A stretch of 64,000 nt of DNA from Haematococcus lacustris (GCA_030144725.1 JASKMD010000003.1:13190376-13254375), one strand, 5' to 3'. Counted from the first letter of the stretch, positions 10,245 to 22,081 are shown. Notes: generated by a model not told the origin, from the letters alone. Translations and numbers: made by a program.

Positions 10245-12116
10245 GTGAGCACTACCCCTGGTGAGCACAGCCCCCAGGTGAGCACACCAGGACAGTGACC
10301 AGGGCCCTGATTGCAGGGCAGTGTAGCACAGTGGCCAGGCAGGCAAGCAGTGACCAGGCAGGCAAGCAGTGGCCAGGCCGGCATGGCCACAGCTGGACCG
10401 CAGGCCCATGACTGTTCAAGTTTTAGGGGATAGCATTGTCTCGGGGATGTAAGAATAGGGGTGGAAACCTAACATTAAGGGAAAGTCGGGATGAGGAGAG
10501 ATTGCTGTTGAGCTGTCGCTGTTGAGCTGGCCTTATAAGCATTTTCTTGCGTAATCTCTGGGTTTGCTTTTTCTTACCCGAATCGATATGGTGATGTAAG
10601 CGAAACCTGTCAACCTCATGAAACACCTCGGAAATAGATGCTTTTTGGCCCACTAACAACTTCGGTGTTGTTTTGTGGGTGCGTGGAATCACAATGACAA
10701 ATGGGAGCCATCCACCTTCAGACCAGGTTCCCTCTGGTGACACTTATAGTGCGATCTTTTCCACGAGTGAGGATGCACAGGGCCCAGGGTTCAGGCTCCA
10801 CAAGCAGGCCACTGCTTGGGACTGTTACCTAGGGGCAGTAGGTAGCACTGAGCATGCTGTTGGTCTGACCCCTCCCGATAACCCTTGCTGCATGTGTGCG
10901 TGGTTAAGGTGGTTAGGGTGGTTAGAATTGTTAGGAGGGGAGTTCATAGTTTCTGGGGTCTCTCTCCCTACCATACACCCACCTGGCCATCCTGGCCATC
11001 CAGCTGTAGGCGGCACAGTGGTAGACAGGCAAGATTGGGACTGCTAGGGGGGCTGCCACCATGGTGTGGACCATGCTGCTGCCTAGTGTCTTTGGAAGCG
11101 CCCTTTAAAGTGCCCTTTAAAAGTGCCCTTTGAAAGTGCCGTTTGGAAGCGCCCTTGGGAAGTGCGAGAGTGAGTGACATCGCCTCCTGGGTATTAGTAG
11201 GTATCAGCAGGTGTTAGTAGATATGAGCCTAGTGGCGCAATGCCTCCGAGGAAGCGGCCCTCGACTGCAATGAAGGCTCAAGGTTGAGGGCCAAGGTGCT
11301 GATGCCTAGTGTCAAAGCTGCACAACGGCCAAGCATGCCAGTCATTTGGACTGCTGACTAAGGGTAGCACTGAGCATGGTGTTGGTTCAGCCCGGACCCT
11401 GACCTCCAAAGCTAACCCCTTGCTCGTGGAAAACAGTGCACTATAAGGGCGCCTTAAGGTACAACAATACAGTATATATACCGTACTACACAGCACTACA
11501 AGGAGTAAGGTTTTCAGCTTAAGATTCTATCACAATCTAACGGTGATCTGACGGTGACTGTCCAGGTTCCTGGAGCTCAGGCTGCACAGTGCTCAGGCAG
11601 GCAAGACTGGGACTGCGCCCTAGGGGCAGTGTTGGGCATGGTGTTGGTCTAATCCCCAATGATCACCCTTGCTGCATGCGTGTGGTTAAACTTTGGGTGG
11701 TTAGGGTGGTTAGGAGGGGGGTTCCTGCTTCATATGGTCTACTGAGTAGACTCTACTCCCTAACACGCCCCCACTTGGCCACCTGCTGGTGTTCAGCTTC
11801 TAGCAAATAAGCCTATATGCGTACATCTGAGAGCGCGAGTGGCTGCTGTATGTCGTTTTTACTGTAAGGAGGATGGAGGGAGGTACTGGTTTCCTGGGAG
11901 AATCCCAGCTGTTTTCGCTTGCACAGTTGCACGATTTATAGCTATGACTGGTATAGCCCAGGCATATAGCTACAATTGGCATAGCCACAGCTCGACCAAC
12001 AAAAACCACACTTTTCCCTACCATGCACACTTGGCCACCCCCCTCCCACCGCCTGCTTTCTTCATGCATGCCTGCTAGCCGGCTGCCATGCACAAGCTGC
12101 CTCTGTGCCTGTCCAG
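10245..12116 (+). other. 1.9-kb intron with dispersed and tandem repeats
   Basis: No convincing exon was seen. It holds 24-bp direct repeats around CAGTGGCCAGGCAGGCAAG (10309-10380) and a short array of GTGCCCTTT/AAAGTGCCC units (11098-11165). Three related copies of a repeat with the core AGCACTGAGCATGCTGTTGG lie at about 10840-10990, 11355-11420 and 11610-11780. They look like a short interspersed element, one copy being more diverged. Confidence 0.55.
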
Positions 12117-12287
12117 GTCGGTCCCTGCATGTCTGGTGGCTGCCCAGCCTGCAGCTGCAAGCGCCAGCCCTCAGGCTATGGCTTCTTTTGTGGTACGGTG
12201 TATTCTGGGCCATTTGGGAATACCACAATTGGCTGTGACAGCAGCAGTGGCACTGGCTACCAGGAGTGCTGCAGGCGGCAAGGGTGG
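12117..12287 (+). CDS. Cys-rich module exon
   Basis: After a CTGTCCAG acceptor it encodes PCMSGGCPACSCKRQPSGYG, then a stretch ending YQECCRRQG; about ten Cys in 56 residues imply an extracellular disulphide-rich fold. Family not recognised. The donor lies at the edge of the GGGT/GGGC array, which makes the 3' border uncertain. Confidence 0.5.
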
Positions 12288-12375
12288 GTGGGTGGGTGGG
12301 CGGGCGGGCGGGCGGGCGGGCGGGCGGGCGGGCGGGCGGGCGGGCGGGCGGGCGGGCGGGTGGGCGGGTGGGCGG
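12284..12375 (+). repeat. (GGGC/GGGT)n tetranucleotide array
   Basis: About 90 bp of GGGC units flanked by GGGT units immediately downstream of a Cys-rich exon. It has strong G-quadruplex potential on the + strand. Confidence 0.9.
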
Positions 12376-12692
12376 ACCCCACAGTCGATCCTATTGCGGG
12401 CTGCTTGCTCACATCATGGCTGGGCAGCGGGGTCACATCCCTGCACCCTGTCCTGCGTCAATGGATGTGGCTAGGTCTGGCATCCCTGCCTCCTGCCCAG
12501 TGAACACATGCTGGCTGAGTCCATGACCTCCATGCTATGCACCAGGCGCAGCCACCTCTGCCCTGCCCTTCCATCACCTACGGCACCTGTGGCAGCTGTA
12601 GCTGTGGCACAAGGGGGCTGTCCGCCACCTTGTGTGGTGATGAGGGTGGTGGAGCTCATCCCTCTCCCCCTACTCCTGCTGCATGTGCCCAG

Positions 12693-13563
12693 GTTCACCT
12701 GCGATGATGGCTGCACTGGCAAGGCCAAGTGGGTGGAGCTGCCGTCGGGGCGGGGGGCCTGCAGCGCTGCTTGTGGGGGCGGCACGCAGACCCGCACGTT
12801 CCAGTGCCTGGGCTACTACGACCCTGGGTGTGGTGAGTGGGGCTGGCTGCGCCTTGCTGGCCTTGCAGCAATCCCTCACACCAACACCTGCTGCTGTGCA
12901 GGAGGGACGCCCACACAATGCGCCCAGCCCGTGACCTGCTATGACTTCCAGTGCAGCGGCCCCTACCCTGGCGGCCCCAGCACCCTGTACGAGTGCAACA
13001 CGCAGCCCTGCACCTCATACACCTGGAGCGTGACGGCCTGGGGCCAGTGCAGCAGGGACTGCAGCGCAGGCGAGCAGCCGGGTGCTGGGTCCTGGGTGTG
13101 TGCAGCTGGCAAGGCAGGCAGGCCAGGCAGAGACCGGGTGGTCTGGTGCCGAGTGGAACTGACAGGCCAGGGCACAACAACGCACCCAGTACAACATTGG
13201 CTTGGTGTGTCATGAAGAATCACAGCGCGTGTGCTGGCGTGTCCAGGTTGTCGTGTAGCAGACAGCACACTTGTGCGACTTGGGGCTGGCATGACGGTGG
13301 CGTGCGCAGGCAATCAATCACGGACGGTGGTCTGTCTGGCGAGCGTCGCGGGTCAGGAGTCCGTAATCGTGGCGGACAGCCTGTGCGTCACGGCCGGGTC
13401 GCGACCTGCGGACAGGCAGGCGTGCAACACGGAGCCGTGCGTAGAGACTCAGTTGCACCTGAGCGCAGTGCAGGCTGTGCAAATGGTGTCAGCAGGCGGC
13501 GCGTTAAACCTGACTTGGTCCGGCGGATTGCAATACGGCCGGGTCTCGGCCTCGCTGCAGCAG
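12693..13563 (+). CDS. two TSP1 repeats leading into a Kre9-like repeat (12693-12832, 12902-13069, 13310-13563)
   Basis: The first exon encodes a TSP1 core (CSAACGGGTQTRTFQC). The second ends the repeat and begins the next (TWSVTAWGQCSRDC) and appears to use a GC-AG type donor (GCGAGC). The third has NQSRTVVCLASV and the closing Cys pattern QACNTEPC. It then reads VQAVQMVSAGGALNLTWSGG, the start of a Kre9/Knh1-like module. Extracellular adhesion/wall role is inferred from the families. Confidence 0.7.
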
Positions 13564-13809
13564 GTAAGTCATAGATGGAAACGCCGATTGACTGAAGGTG
13601 TGGGGCTATGTGGCACCAGTGCCATCCGCTATGGCTTGCTGCATCAACTTACTGCTGCGTGGCATTTTCAATGAAAGTGCGGCTTTACACCGTTACGGCA
13701 GTGCAGCCAGAGAATGTTTTTATACTTTGCGGCTTGCTGGGTGGTCGTAGGCCAGTGGAAGGTCTAGCACTTGTCACCTGCCGCCTGGTCCTGTGCGCCC
13801 TCCTGCCAG

Positions 13810-14747
13810 GTGGCTGTGGGTGTGGCGGGGCAGCTGCTGGCCAACAGCACCTGGCAGGATGCTGGGCTGGGCCTGCCAGTGAATGTGGAGAACACCCTGA
13901 GCAGCCGCTGGGCGGTGCCAGCATCCCTCGCGTCAGGTGGGAGCACCAGGGGCCCCGCAGCTCAGGGCAGACAAGGCAGCTGGAGCCAGCTTGGCAACCT
14001 GACCTGGCACTGAGCACTCACACTTGGCCACCCTCTCCTTACTACCCTCCCTTCTCCCCTGCCATGGAAGACACCTTCACCCTTCCTACCACCCCATCCC
14101 CTCCACCCCCCAATCCCACCCCAACCCTACCCATGCAGTGCAGTGCTGGAGGATGAGGATAAGAGGACTGGGAAAGGAAGAGGGACCTAGTGGGGAAATA
14201 TGCTATTGTGTAAGCCTGTGGTGGTGGCTGTTGCTCCACAGGCCAGTACCTGCTGAAGCTGACCTCCAGCGCCACACCAGCCAACCAGGACGTGCTGGCC
14301 ACCCCGCTGGTGGTGCAAGGCACTGTGGGCTACGAGCTCACCCTGCTGCCCGTGGGCCTTGGCGCTGGCTTAGGGACGGCTGCTTCCCTTCAGGTGTGAT
14401 GCAGCCATGCAAGCAAGCTCAGAGTCAGCCTATCGCAACACAAACACTCTGATACAGCCACGCATCACACCTCGTCTCACACCTGGTCACAAACCTAGCC
14501 GCACACCCACCTCGTGTCTCTGCCTACCGCCCCTGCTATGCAGCTGGTGGTGTACGGCACCCACGGCCAAACTGCTGCCACCCACCTGAGCCTGGGTGCT
14601 GCCTGGAGTGCGGGCGGTGGCGCCCGGTCCCTGGCCCTGCAGGGGTTGGATGTGGGGCTGGTGCAGCGCTTGGGCATCACCCTGCCCGCCTCTGCCTCCC
14701 TCAACGCGGCGGCTGCTGTGCTGCACAGCCTTGGGAGGACGTATGAG
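13810..14747 (+). CDS. second Kre9/Knh1-like block, exons 13810-13936, 14242-14393, 14544-14747
   Basis: Continues the sandwich fold begun at 13500: VAVGVAGQLLANSTW, then GQYLLKLTSSATPANQDVLA, then LVVYGTHGQTAATHLSLG and GLDVGLVQRLGITLPASASL. The last exon is the 5' end of the segment that was duplicated to 21.2 kb. Acceptors (CTGCCAG, CTCCACAG, TATGCAG) and GT donors are clean. Confidence 0.65.
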
Positions 14748-14871
14748 GTACGCCCTGCCTACCTGCCCTGATGTTTGCGCCGCCTGCCAACTCTGGTCAT
14801 CACCGCCACCATCACCACCACCAGCACCCCAATGGCGTTACCTGCACCGAACCTGCTGGTGTTGGCTGCAG

Positions 14872-15217
14872 GCAGGCCTGAACTCACCTCTGACTGGCAC
14901 CGGGTCTGAGGTGCTGCTGTCAACCTGCGGAGCATACAGCCGCAGCTGCTTTGCCTGCACTGCCGTCCCTGGCTGCGGCTGGTGCCAGTCTACTGGGCAG
15001 TGCATGGCCACAGGCGCAGGTGGCAGCAGCAGCAGTGGCCCTGCCGCGGGGGACTGTCCCGCTGCTGCCTGGGCGCCTCAAGCTTCACAGTGCAGTGACG
15101 CCTGCCTGCAGCTGCTCACCTGTGACACCTGCCTCAACGTGCTGGGCTGCGGCTGGTGTGCAAGCAGCTGCAGCTGCAGGAGCAGCAACGCGGATGTATC
15201 TGGGCCGGCACTGCCAG
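14872..15217 (+). CDS. tandem PSI-like modules in one exon
   Basis: Two related Cys modules: SCFACTAVPGCGWCQSTGQC, then a Ser/Gly linker, then TCDTCLNVLGCGWCASSCSC. Both show the C-x2-C-x(n)-GCGWC signature of PSI-type units. The exon recurs with a few changes at 21481-21826, 25390-25735 and 31999-32344. Confidence 0.75.
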
Positions 15218-15331
15218 GTGAGGGGGTGGTGGTAGGTGTTGCTGGGCAGGTGTCGTTCCTTTCCCTCGTCCCGTACTTTGGTGGCGTGTGCTACGACTGG
15301 TACAGCTGCTACTGCTGTTGCGTGGCCACAG

Positions 15332-16501
15332 GGGCATGCCCAACCGCAAGCTTCCTGCCTCAATTGGCGATCGGCGAAGTATGTGGGACGCGAGCTGGAG
15401 ACTCGTGCGTGTCGACACCTGCGTTGCGAGCGGTTGCAACTGTAGCCGTTAACATGGACAGCGGCTCGCCAAGCCTTCGCCTTGACGGTACCGGGTCGAC
15501 GCCGTGCTCCACTTGTGCGACCGCCGCGTGCGGGACCAATAGCGTGTGTGTTGCCATGGGGGTCACGGCCACCTGCGTCTGCACCAACGGTTATTCTGGT
15601 GCGTGGCACAAGCTGATGCCACCGCCGTCGCTGCTGCCGTTGTTGTTGCCACCGCCGTCACTGCTGCCGCCGTTGCTGCTGCTTTGGAAAGTTGCGGCGA
15701 TGGGTTTGTCGTCATCCCATCCCTCATCACACGGCTTCGCCCTCCCCTCCTGTAAGTTGGCCGACGGGCTGGTTCGCTGGCTGTGCAGGTGCCGACTGCT
15801 CCCAACCCCCTGGGCCTTGCTTTGGCGTGACCTGCAACGGGCAAGGCGTGTGCATGCAGCGTGGCCCCACAGCGGTGTGCGCCTGCCGCGTAGGCTTCAG
15901 TGGAGCGGACTGCAGCATAGCAGCCTCACCACCGCCCCCTGCCACTGCGCCTTCCCCCTCCCCCTTCCCAGTAAGCCTCCTGATGCAATGCCCTCCTTCG
16001 GATGGGATGAGCAGCCATACATGCAGCAGAGCACCACACTGCTCCTACGTGACTGAATTTGCTCTGCGTGCCGCGCTTTGACCCCAACCCTGACATTGCC
16101 AAGAAACATCTGCATGTGTGGTCTGCTTTACCATGGCATTGTGTGTGCAGGCAGGCCGCCTGCCATGCCTGCACACAGGTTGGCTCAGGAGTTTGCTGCA
16201 TGCACTTCAGTCTGCCTTCTCACATTATCTCCTCACTTGTGCTCCTGACAGTGTGTGTGATGGCTTGCGTGTTGCGCTTGTGCGCTTGTGCAGCCGCTTC
16301 CACGGCCTCCCCCTCCGTCCCCACCCCCCTCCCCTTCTCCTAGCCCCCCCAGCTCCCCGCCGCCCCCTCCGCCCCCTCAGTGCGGCAGCCCAGTGGGAGC
16401 TGGCTGCAACGGGAGAGGCACTTGTGGAGCCCAGGCACCCGTCTGTGGCTGTGATGCCGGCTGGGGCGACCCCTACAACTGCGGCTATAAGAACCAGCTT
16501 A
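15332..16501 (+). CDS. EGF-like modules and Pro-rich linker (15332-15598, 15789-15970, 16294-16501)
   Basis: The first exon ends in an EGF-like unit (TCATAACGTNSVCVAMGVTA, CVCTNGYSG). The second is a full EGF unit (PCFGVTCNGQGVCMQRG, ACRVGFSGADC) with a Pro/Ser tail. The third is a Pro-rich stretch followed by another EGF-type unit (GCNGRGTCG, CGCDAGWGDPYNCG). These are secreted-protein modules. The first exon is the target that a transposon split in the second gene block. Confidence 0.75.
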
Positions 16502-17989
16502 GTAAGTCAGTCAAACATATCTCTAGCGTATGCCTCACACACGCTGCTGGTCAGGTTTCGGCTGCATGGAAGAGTTAGATGCTCGTCTGTGCCTAGTGCT
16601 TGCCATTTGCATGGCACACTCATACATCAATGGTATCTTTCCTAAGGGCTGCCATGCACTAGCAAGGGAAGATGTGATGGAGCTCTTCAGCATCAGCATC
16701 AGCATCAGCATCATGCTGCCGGTGTGCAACAGTTTTACCCATCCATGCCATTGTGGGCCAATCATGATACAGCCATGCTGGTTTCCTACCGCTAGTGCAC
16801 TGCACATCTCATATCTAGGCAACCTCATGCATGTGCAATCCTTGCCTGTGCATGAAACACCTAGATAGGTGCAGACTTCCTTGCATCACTCCATTTTCAT
16901 GGGAAACCACAGACAATACAGTATTGTGTGCCAAACATACAAAGTCAGGATTATTATCTTCTCATTCCAGGCAATGTCATGATAACTGCAATTTCATCGG
17001 AACCTCATTCCAGAACCTCAACAACAGGTTGTGCATTAGAATGGGTAAGATAGATGGGCCAGTTTCAAGACGTGGCTCTCTAAGAATATTCATCTCATCC
17101 GCAAACACTCATGCAATACCAAACAAACAAATTATTGCATCACTCCCGGTTGTTCTCGGGGATGTAAGAGTGGTATAGAAAGGTGCTCCAGACAGTACAG
17201 TTTGGACTGCCAAACATACGTTTCTAGCATCATCATTTTCTCGTTTTGAGCAATACTATGTTTTTGCGCTTTTAAGAAAGTTATGTGGCTCTCTAAGGAC
17301 CCAGTAACGGGTCACCCGAGCTGTATTCAGATTGGTGTAGTAGACATTTTGGACAACGTTCCCTGCTCGTCTGCAAACACTTATGGAATATTAAACAACC
17401 CCGCGCCTACAGTCAACCCAAATGGCTACGTTACTACGTTATTTCATCCACAATGTGTGATTGGATATGTGACTGAAGCACTAGGGTCCTGCGTGTAGGC
17501 CTGCTACACCTCTCCACCAAGCCCTACACACATTGCAAACTGCATCAGTGCTGATTTCCATATAATTCAGGCTGCAACCAAGACTCAGGAACCAAGGAAC
17601 AAAATAGGAATCAGGAAGTCACCAGCAGCAGATTCTAGATCAGAAAGTCAGTTGAATTGCAAAGGCAGCTGACACAGCTCGTGCAAAACCATCGAGCCTG
17701 CCCAACCTCGTTTCCATATGCTCCTGCTGGCCTGATGAGCACTGCTGATGATGGATCCTGATGATGGATGCTGGTAGTTGAGGGCTTGACATGTACCATA
17801 GTGCACCAAATGAGCCAGCCTCCTACCACACAACATATGAGCAGTTTCAAAACAGTGTGATGGCAGTGGGCCAGTGTGATGCCTCGACCGCCTCATCTCA
17901 ACCATAGGTGCATTGGTGCTGGCAGGCCTGTCGTGACTGCCTCTGATGCCCCTGCACTGCCTCCCTGCCTTCCGTGGCCCTGGTCGCAG
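16502..17989 (+). other. 1.5-kb AT-richer intron with an internal about 280-bp repeat
   Basis: Base composition falls here. Two related stretches, around 16905-17120 and 17185-17400, share TGCCAAACATAC, GTGGCTCTCTAAG and GCAAACACT landmarks, suggesting an old tandem duplication or two copies of one inserted repeat. A related line (CTCGGGGATGTAAGA) also occurs at 10441. No coding exon is supported. Confidence 0.5.
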
Positions 17990-18108
17990 GCAGTGGGTGG
18001 GACTGCTTCTGCCAGTGCCCCACCAACCAACGCGAGTGCAACCTATCAGGCTCTTGCAGGTGGTGCATCACTCCGGACTACAACTCCGGCTGCGTGCCGA
18101 AGAGCCAG
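17990..18108 (+). CDS. Cys-rich exon (PSI-like)
   Basis: Reads SGWDCFCQCPTNQRECNLSG then SCRWCITPDYNSGC between clean AG and GTGGGC borders. The C-x-W-C pattern resembles the other PSI-like units. It is conserved at 28508-28626 and 36344-36462, which supports coding function. Confidence 0.65.
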
Positions 18109-18848
18109 GTGGGCTGAGTAGGCACGGCACTGGCTGGTCAGGTCTGCTCAGGTCCTGACCTTGACCCTTGTTAAGGAGCTGCACTGGACATTCATGCTAG
18201 GTCAGGCTCATGGCCCTCCCCAAGCCTTGGACTCCCTCTCCGCCTTTAGCTGCCAGGCTGCAGTGTGATGTGGTCCAGCCACCTGCCCTGTGTAGGTCCA
18301 CTGCGGGGCACCCGCTGGGATGTGGGTGGTGCCCGGCCTTGCTGCCCATGTGCTCTGCTGCCAGCCTGGCTCTAAATTGGCAATAGGGTTGGGCTCCTGG
18401 TTAGGGCCCACAGAGTGGCATAGAACCTGGCTTGAAGCCTTGAGACAGATCTCAGGCTTTCAATGTTGCTGGTTGGCGGTACCGGGCTGTGCTCCCTTAT
18501 GTTGGCAATGTGACCACCCCCTCCCAGCCCTTTCCCTCCCACCCCTCCGCCTCCCAGCCCTCCCCCTCCCAGCCCTCCCCATCCCATCCCTCCCCCTCCC
18601 AGCATTCCCCCTCCCTCTCCCCCTCTGTCAGACAGAAAACGACCTCAGCCGTAAGGGCATCACTTCGTCTCAACGTATCACGGCATGCAGCGCAGCTCAA
18701 TGTTTCCTGTATTGGGTACAACAGGCTTTACACACCTGTGCATGTGATTGCCATGCAGCCATGCCCTGTGTTGGGTACAACAGGCTGTGCATGTGTTTGC
18801 CATGCAGCCATGCCCAAGCATGCGTCGTCGCCTGCTCACCCCCAGCAG

Positions 18849-20248
18849 CAGTGTGGATCCAAGACAGGTGGCACGCAGCCTGCAGCAGTCGCCATCCACC
18901 TGCTACACTTGGAGTATGACTCAGAGTCCAGCTGAAGACACCGCTGTGATACAAGGTGGGCTTAGCACTACACAACACCTTCATACAGGCTGTTGCACGC
19001 CAGGGAACAGAAGGCTGGCCTGTTTGTAGGTCTGAGGGACACCTGGTGTTTGATGAGAGCGTCACAATGATCAGTGAGGCTGTGATTGCAGCTGAAGCAA
19101 GGCAGCTAGATGACTTGCAACAGTGTTGCACTTGCTCTCCTTAAACAGTGCTCCCGTCGCTGCAGCGAGTAAACATGTTGTAGTTGCTCCTTCTGGCACT
19201 TGCAGCACCCTTGGGCACAATCACCAATGTGGTGGGAGTACTGCCGGGGATCTACACCTTTCAGCTCAGTGTGTTGGACAACTCAGGCGGCATGGCCATC
19301 ACCAGTGTGACTGCCGTCATAGAAGCTTCAAATCCGACATCACCCATTCCCCCCAGCCCCTCGACAGCTCCACCTTTTCCACCACCTCCTACCCCTTCAC
19401 CCGTACCATCCACAGCTCATTCCCCATCCCCACCCCCTCCTTCCCCACCAAAGGCATCCCCCCCTCATTCCCCCCCTCCTCCTCCTCCCCCTTTACCTGT
19501 TCCAGCCCCTCCCCCCCCCACACCTTCACCTCCACCTCCTCCCTCGCCACCCAGATCACTCCCTCCCTCCCCTCCGCCACCCAGATCACCCCCTCTCTCC
19601 TCTCCGCCATCCAGATCACCCCCTCCCTCCCCTCCGCCACCCAGATCACCCCCACCCTCCTCTCCGCCACCCAGATCACCCCCTCCCTTCCCTCGTCCAC
19701 CTAGATCACCCCCTCCCTCCTCTCAGCCACCCAGATCACCCCCTCCCTCCTCTCCGCCACCCAGATCACCCCCTCCCTCCTCTCCGCCACCCAGATCACC
19801 CCCTCCCTCCTCTCCGCCACCCAGATCACCCCCTCCCTCCCCTCCGCCACCCAGATCACCCCCACCCTCCTCTCCGCCACCCAGATCACCCCCTCCCTCC
19901 CCCCGTCCACCTAGATCACCCCCTCCCTCCTCTCCGCCACCCAGATCACCCCCTCCCTCCCCTCCGCCACCCAGATCACCCCCACCCTCCTCTCCGCCAC
20001 CCAGATCACCCCCTCCCTCCCCTCGTCCACCCAGATCACCCCCTCCCTCCTCTCCGCCACCCAGATCACCCCCTCCCTCCCCTCGTCCACCCAGATCACC
20101 CCCTCCCTCCCCTCCGCCACCCAGATCACCCCCACCCTCCTCTCCGCCACCCAGATCACCCCCTCCCTCACATCGTCCACCCAGATCACCCCCTCCCTCC
20201 TCTCCGCCACCCAGATCACCCCCTCCCTCCCCTCGCCCACCCAGATAA
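18849..20248 (+). CDS. PKD-like fold plus Ser/Pro stalk ending at an internal stop (18849-18955, 19206-20248)
   Basis: The first exon (CYTWSMTQSPAEDTAVI) and the start of the second (GIYTFQLSVLDNSGGMAITS, VTAVIEA) form a PKD/REJ-type beta-sandwich pattern. An extended Pro/Ser stalk follows, largely PPRSPPPSSP units. The frame stops at TAA (20246-20248), where sibling units have TCA. In the other block the stalk is followed by a SEA-like region and a membrane helix, so this protein is shortened. Downstream codons stay Pro-rich for about 50 codons, which points to a recent nonsense change. The same stop is present at 30764-30766. Confidence 0.65.
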
Positions 20249-20310
20249 CGCCCTCCCTCCTCTCCGCCACCCAGATCACCCCCTCCCACCTCTCCACTAC
20301 TAAGATCACC
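19550..20310 (+). repeat. 30-bp coding minisatellite, about 25 units
   Basis: Tandem units built on CCACCCAGATCACCCCCTCC with alternating TCT/CCT and CCG/CGT variants encode decapeptides. Hydroxyproline-rich Ser-Pro stalks of this kind are typical of volvocine wall proteins. Minus-strand open frames over it are artefacts. Confidence 0.9.
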
Positions 20311-20596
20311 CCTCCCTCCCCTCCTCCACTTGAATCACCACCACCATCCCCTCCCATCCCACCACCCACCACTCCACCTCCACCCAAGCTGTAACAGTTC
20401 CCTGGCTTAGCTAGGATGAATGGATCATGCTGCATGTTTTCGTCGTAGGATCTCCATGCAGGATCTGTGAGATTTGAGTTTGGATGGACTTGAAAGGAGT
20501 TCCTTTTGTTTTCTGCACTTGTTTACACACCTTATCCCAGGACCATATTGTAAGCACAGTCACCTAACGCTATCTCTGCCGGACATAGAGTTGCAG

Positions 20597-21112
20597 TCAG
20601 GCGCCCCCAACATGGGGTTGGTAACATGCATGCAATTACTCTCTCACTAGTGCATCGTTTTCGATAGCGTTTGTCACATTGGTAGCTGCAAATCAATGCG
20701 CGTCATCTGACCATCAGCGCAAGCCATTGGAGTCTTTGCTCGCGTACTGCCACATGTGCCCGCGAACAAATCACAGCGGCGAGACGAGTCTCCTTGGCAC
20801 GGTGAGCCACATCGCTGTGACCCCATCTACCTAGCGTAGTGAGCTGGTTGTGCACAAATGGAATGTCCGGCCAACACCCAACGCGATGCCTGCCGGGCTG
20901 TAGGTGTGGTTGCTGCTGACGGAAGCATATATTCATGTTCGTCTCTCGCCAAATACATCATTTGGGTCGGCGCACATTAAGGTATCACCGGGTTACACCC
21001 CCCCCTCCTCCACTGTGTCCTCCACTGTGTTGCACCGGCTGCACCTAGGGAACAAGCGACACGTAATGTTTGTTCATGACCCATTGGCGCATCTATTGAA
21101 ACAAATCGCTGC
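20597..21112 (-). mobile_element. truncated end of a 7-bp-TSD TIR transposon
   Basis: Starts with TCAGGCGCCCCCAACATG and matches, in reverse orientation, the right end of the element at 50798-53291 (its about 52780-53291). That match includes the open frame with RWxxSDVAHRAK and CSRAHVAVREQRL. The homology breaks at about 21112, where sequence from the receptor gene begins. There is no second inverted repeat, so it is a dead end piece sitting exactly at a rearrangement border. Confidence 0.75.
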
Positions 21113-21149
21113 TATGTGCGCCACCATCCTGCTGTGTGCGCCACCTGCC

Positions 21150-22081
21150 ATTCCTGCTCATCACCGCCATCACCGACACCAGCACCACCACCAGCACCAC
21201 CCCAATGGCGTTACCATTACTGCGCCTGGCGCCCGGTCCCTGGCCCTGCAGGGGTTGGATGTGGGGCTGGTGCAGCGCTTGGGCATCACCCTGCCCGCCT
21301 CTGCCTCCCTCAACGCGGCGGCTGCTGTGCTGCACAGCCTTGGGAGGACCTATGAGGTACGCCCTGCCTACCTGCCCTGATGTTTGCGCCGCCTGCCAAC
21401 TCTGGTCATCACCGCCACCATCACCACCACCAGCACCCCAATGGCTTTACCTGCACTGCACCTGCTGGTGTTGGCTGCAGGCTGGCTTGAACTCACCTCT
21501 GACCGGCAATGGGGCTGAAGTGCTGATGTTGACCTGCGGAGCATACAGCCGCAGCTGCTTTGCCTGCACTGCCGTCCCTGGCTGCGGCTGGTGCCAGGCT
21601 ACAGGGCAGTGCATGGCCACAGGCGCAGGTGGCAGCAGCAGCAGTGGCCCTGCCGCGGGGGACTGTCCCGCTGCTACCTGGGCGCCTCAAGCTTCACAGT
21701 GCAGTGACGCCTGCCTGCAGCTGCTCACCTGTGACACCTGCCTCAACGTGCTGGGCTGTGGCTGGTGTGCAAGCATCTGCAGCTGCAGGAGCAGCAATGC
21801 GGATGTATCTGGGCCGGCACTGCCAGGTGAGGGGTGGTGGTGGGGGCTGCTGGGCAGGTGTCGTTCCTTTCCCTCCTCCCATACTTTGGTGGCGTGTGCT
21901 ACGACTGGTACAGCTGCTACTGCTGTTGCTTGGCCACAGGGGCATGCCCAACCGCAAGCTTCCTGCCTCAATTGGCGATCGGCGAAGTATGTGGGACGCG
22001 AGCTGGAGACTCGTGCGTGTCGACACCTGCGCTGCGAGCGGTTGCAACTGTCACCGTCAGCATGGACAGCGGCTCGCCAAG
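21150..22081 (+). CDS. second receptor block, copy A: Kre9-like tail, PSI pair, EGF 5' part
   Basis: Exons up to 21356, 21481-21826 and 21940-22081 repeat 14600-15476 with small changes. The EGF exon is interrupted at 22082 by a transposon whose far end lies beyond the gap. Sequence at 21150-21215 is a copy of the following intron (about 14775-14850) joined directly to exon sequence, a scar of the rearrangement. An open frame runs in from the upstream transposon fragment into the LDVGLVQRLG exon, so a new start there is possible but unproven. The complete version is 31735-39141. Confidence 0.6.

Noticed and set aside
12266..12526. Arg/Gly/Ala repeat frames over the GGGC array
   Set aside because: Tetranucleotide repeat in an intron read in all frames.
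19550..20310. CRISPR-like regular repeat
   Set aside because: The 30-bp units are contiguous coding repeats without unique spacers, in a eukaryotic gene.
19389..20435. Minus-strand Gly-Gly-Asp-Leu and REGVIW repeat proteins
   Set aside because: Antisense shadows of the Ser-Pro decapeptide array; the plus frame is supported by the PKD exon.
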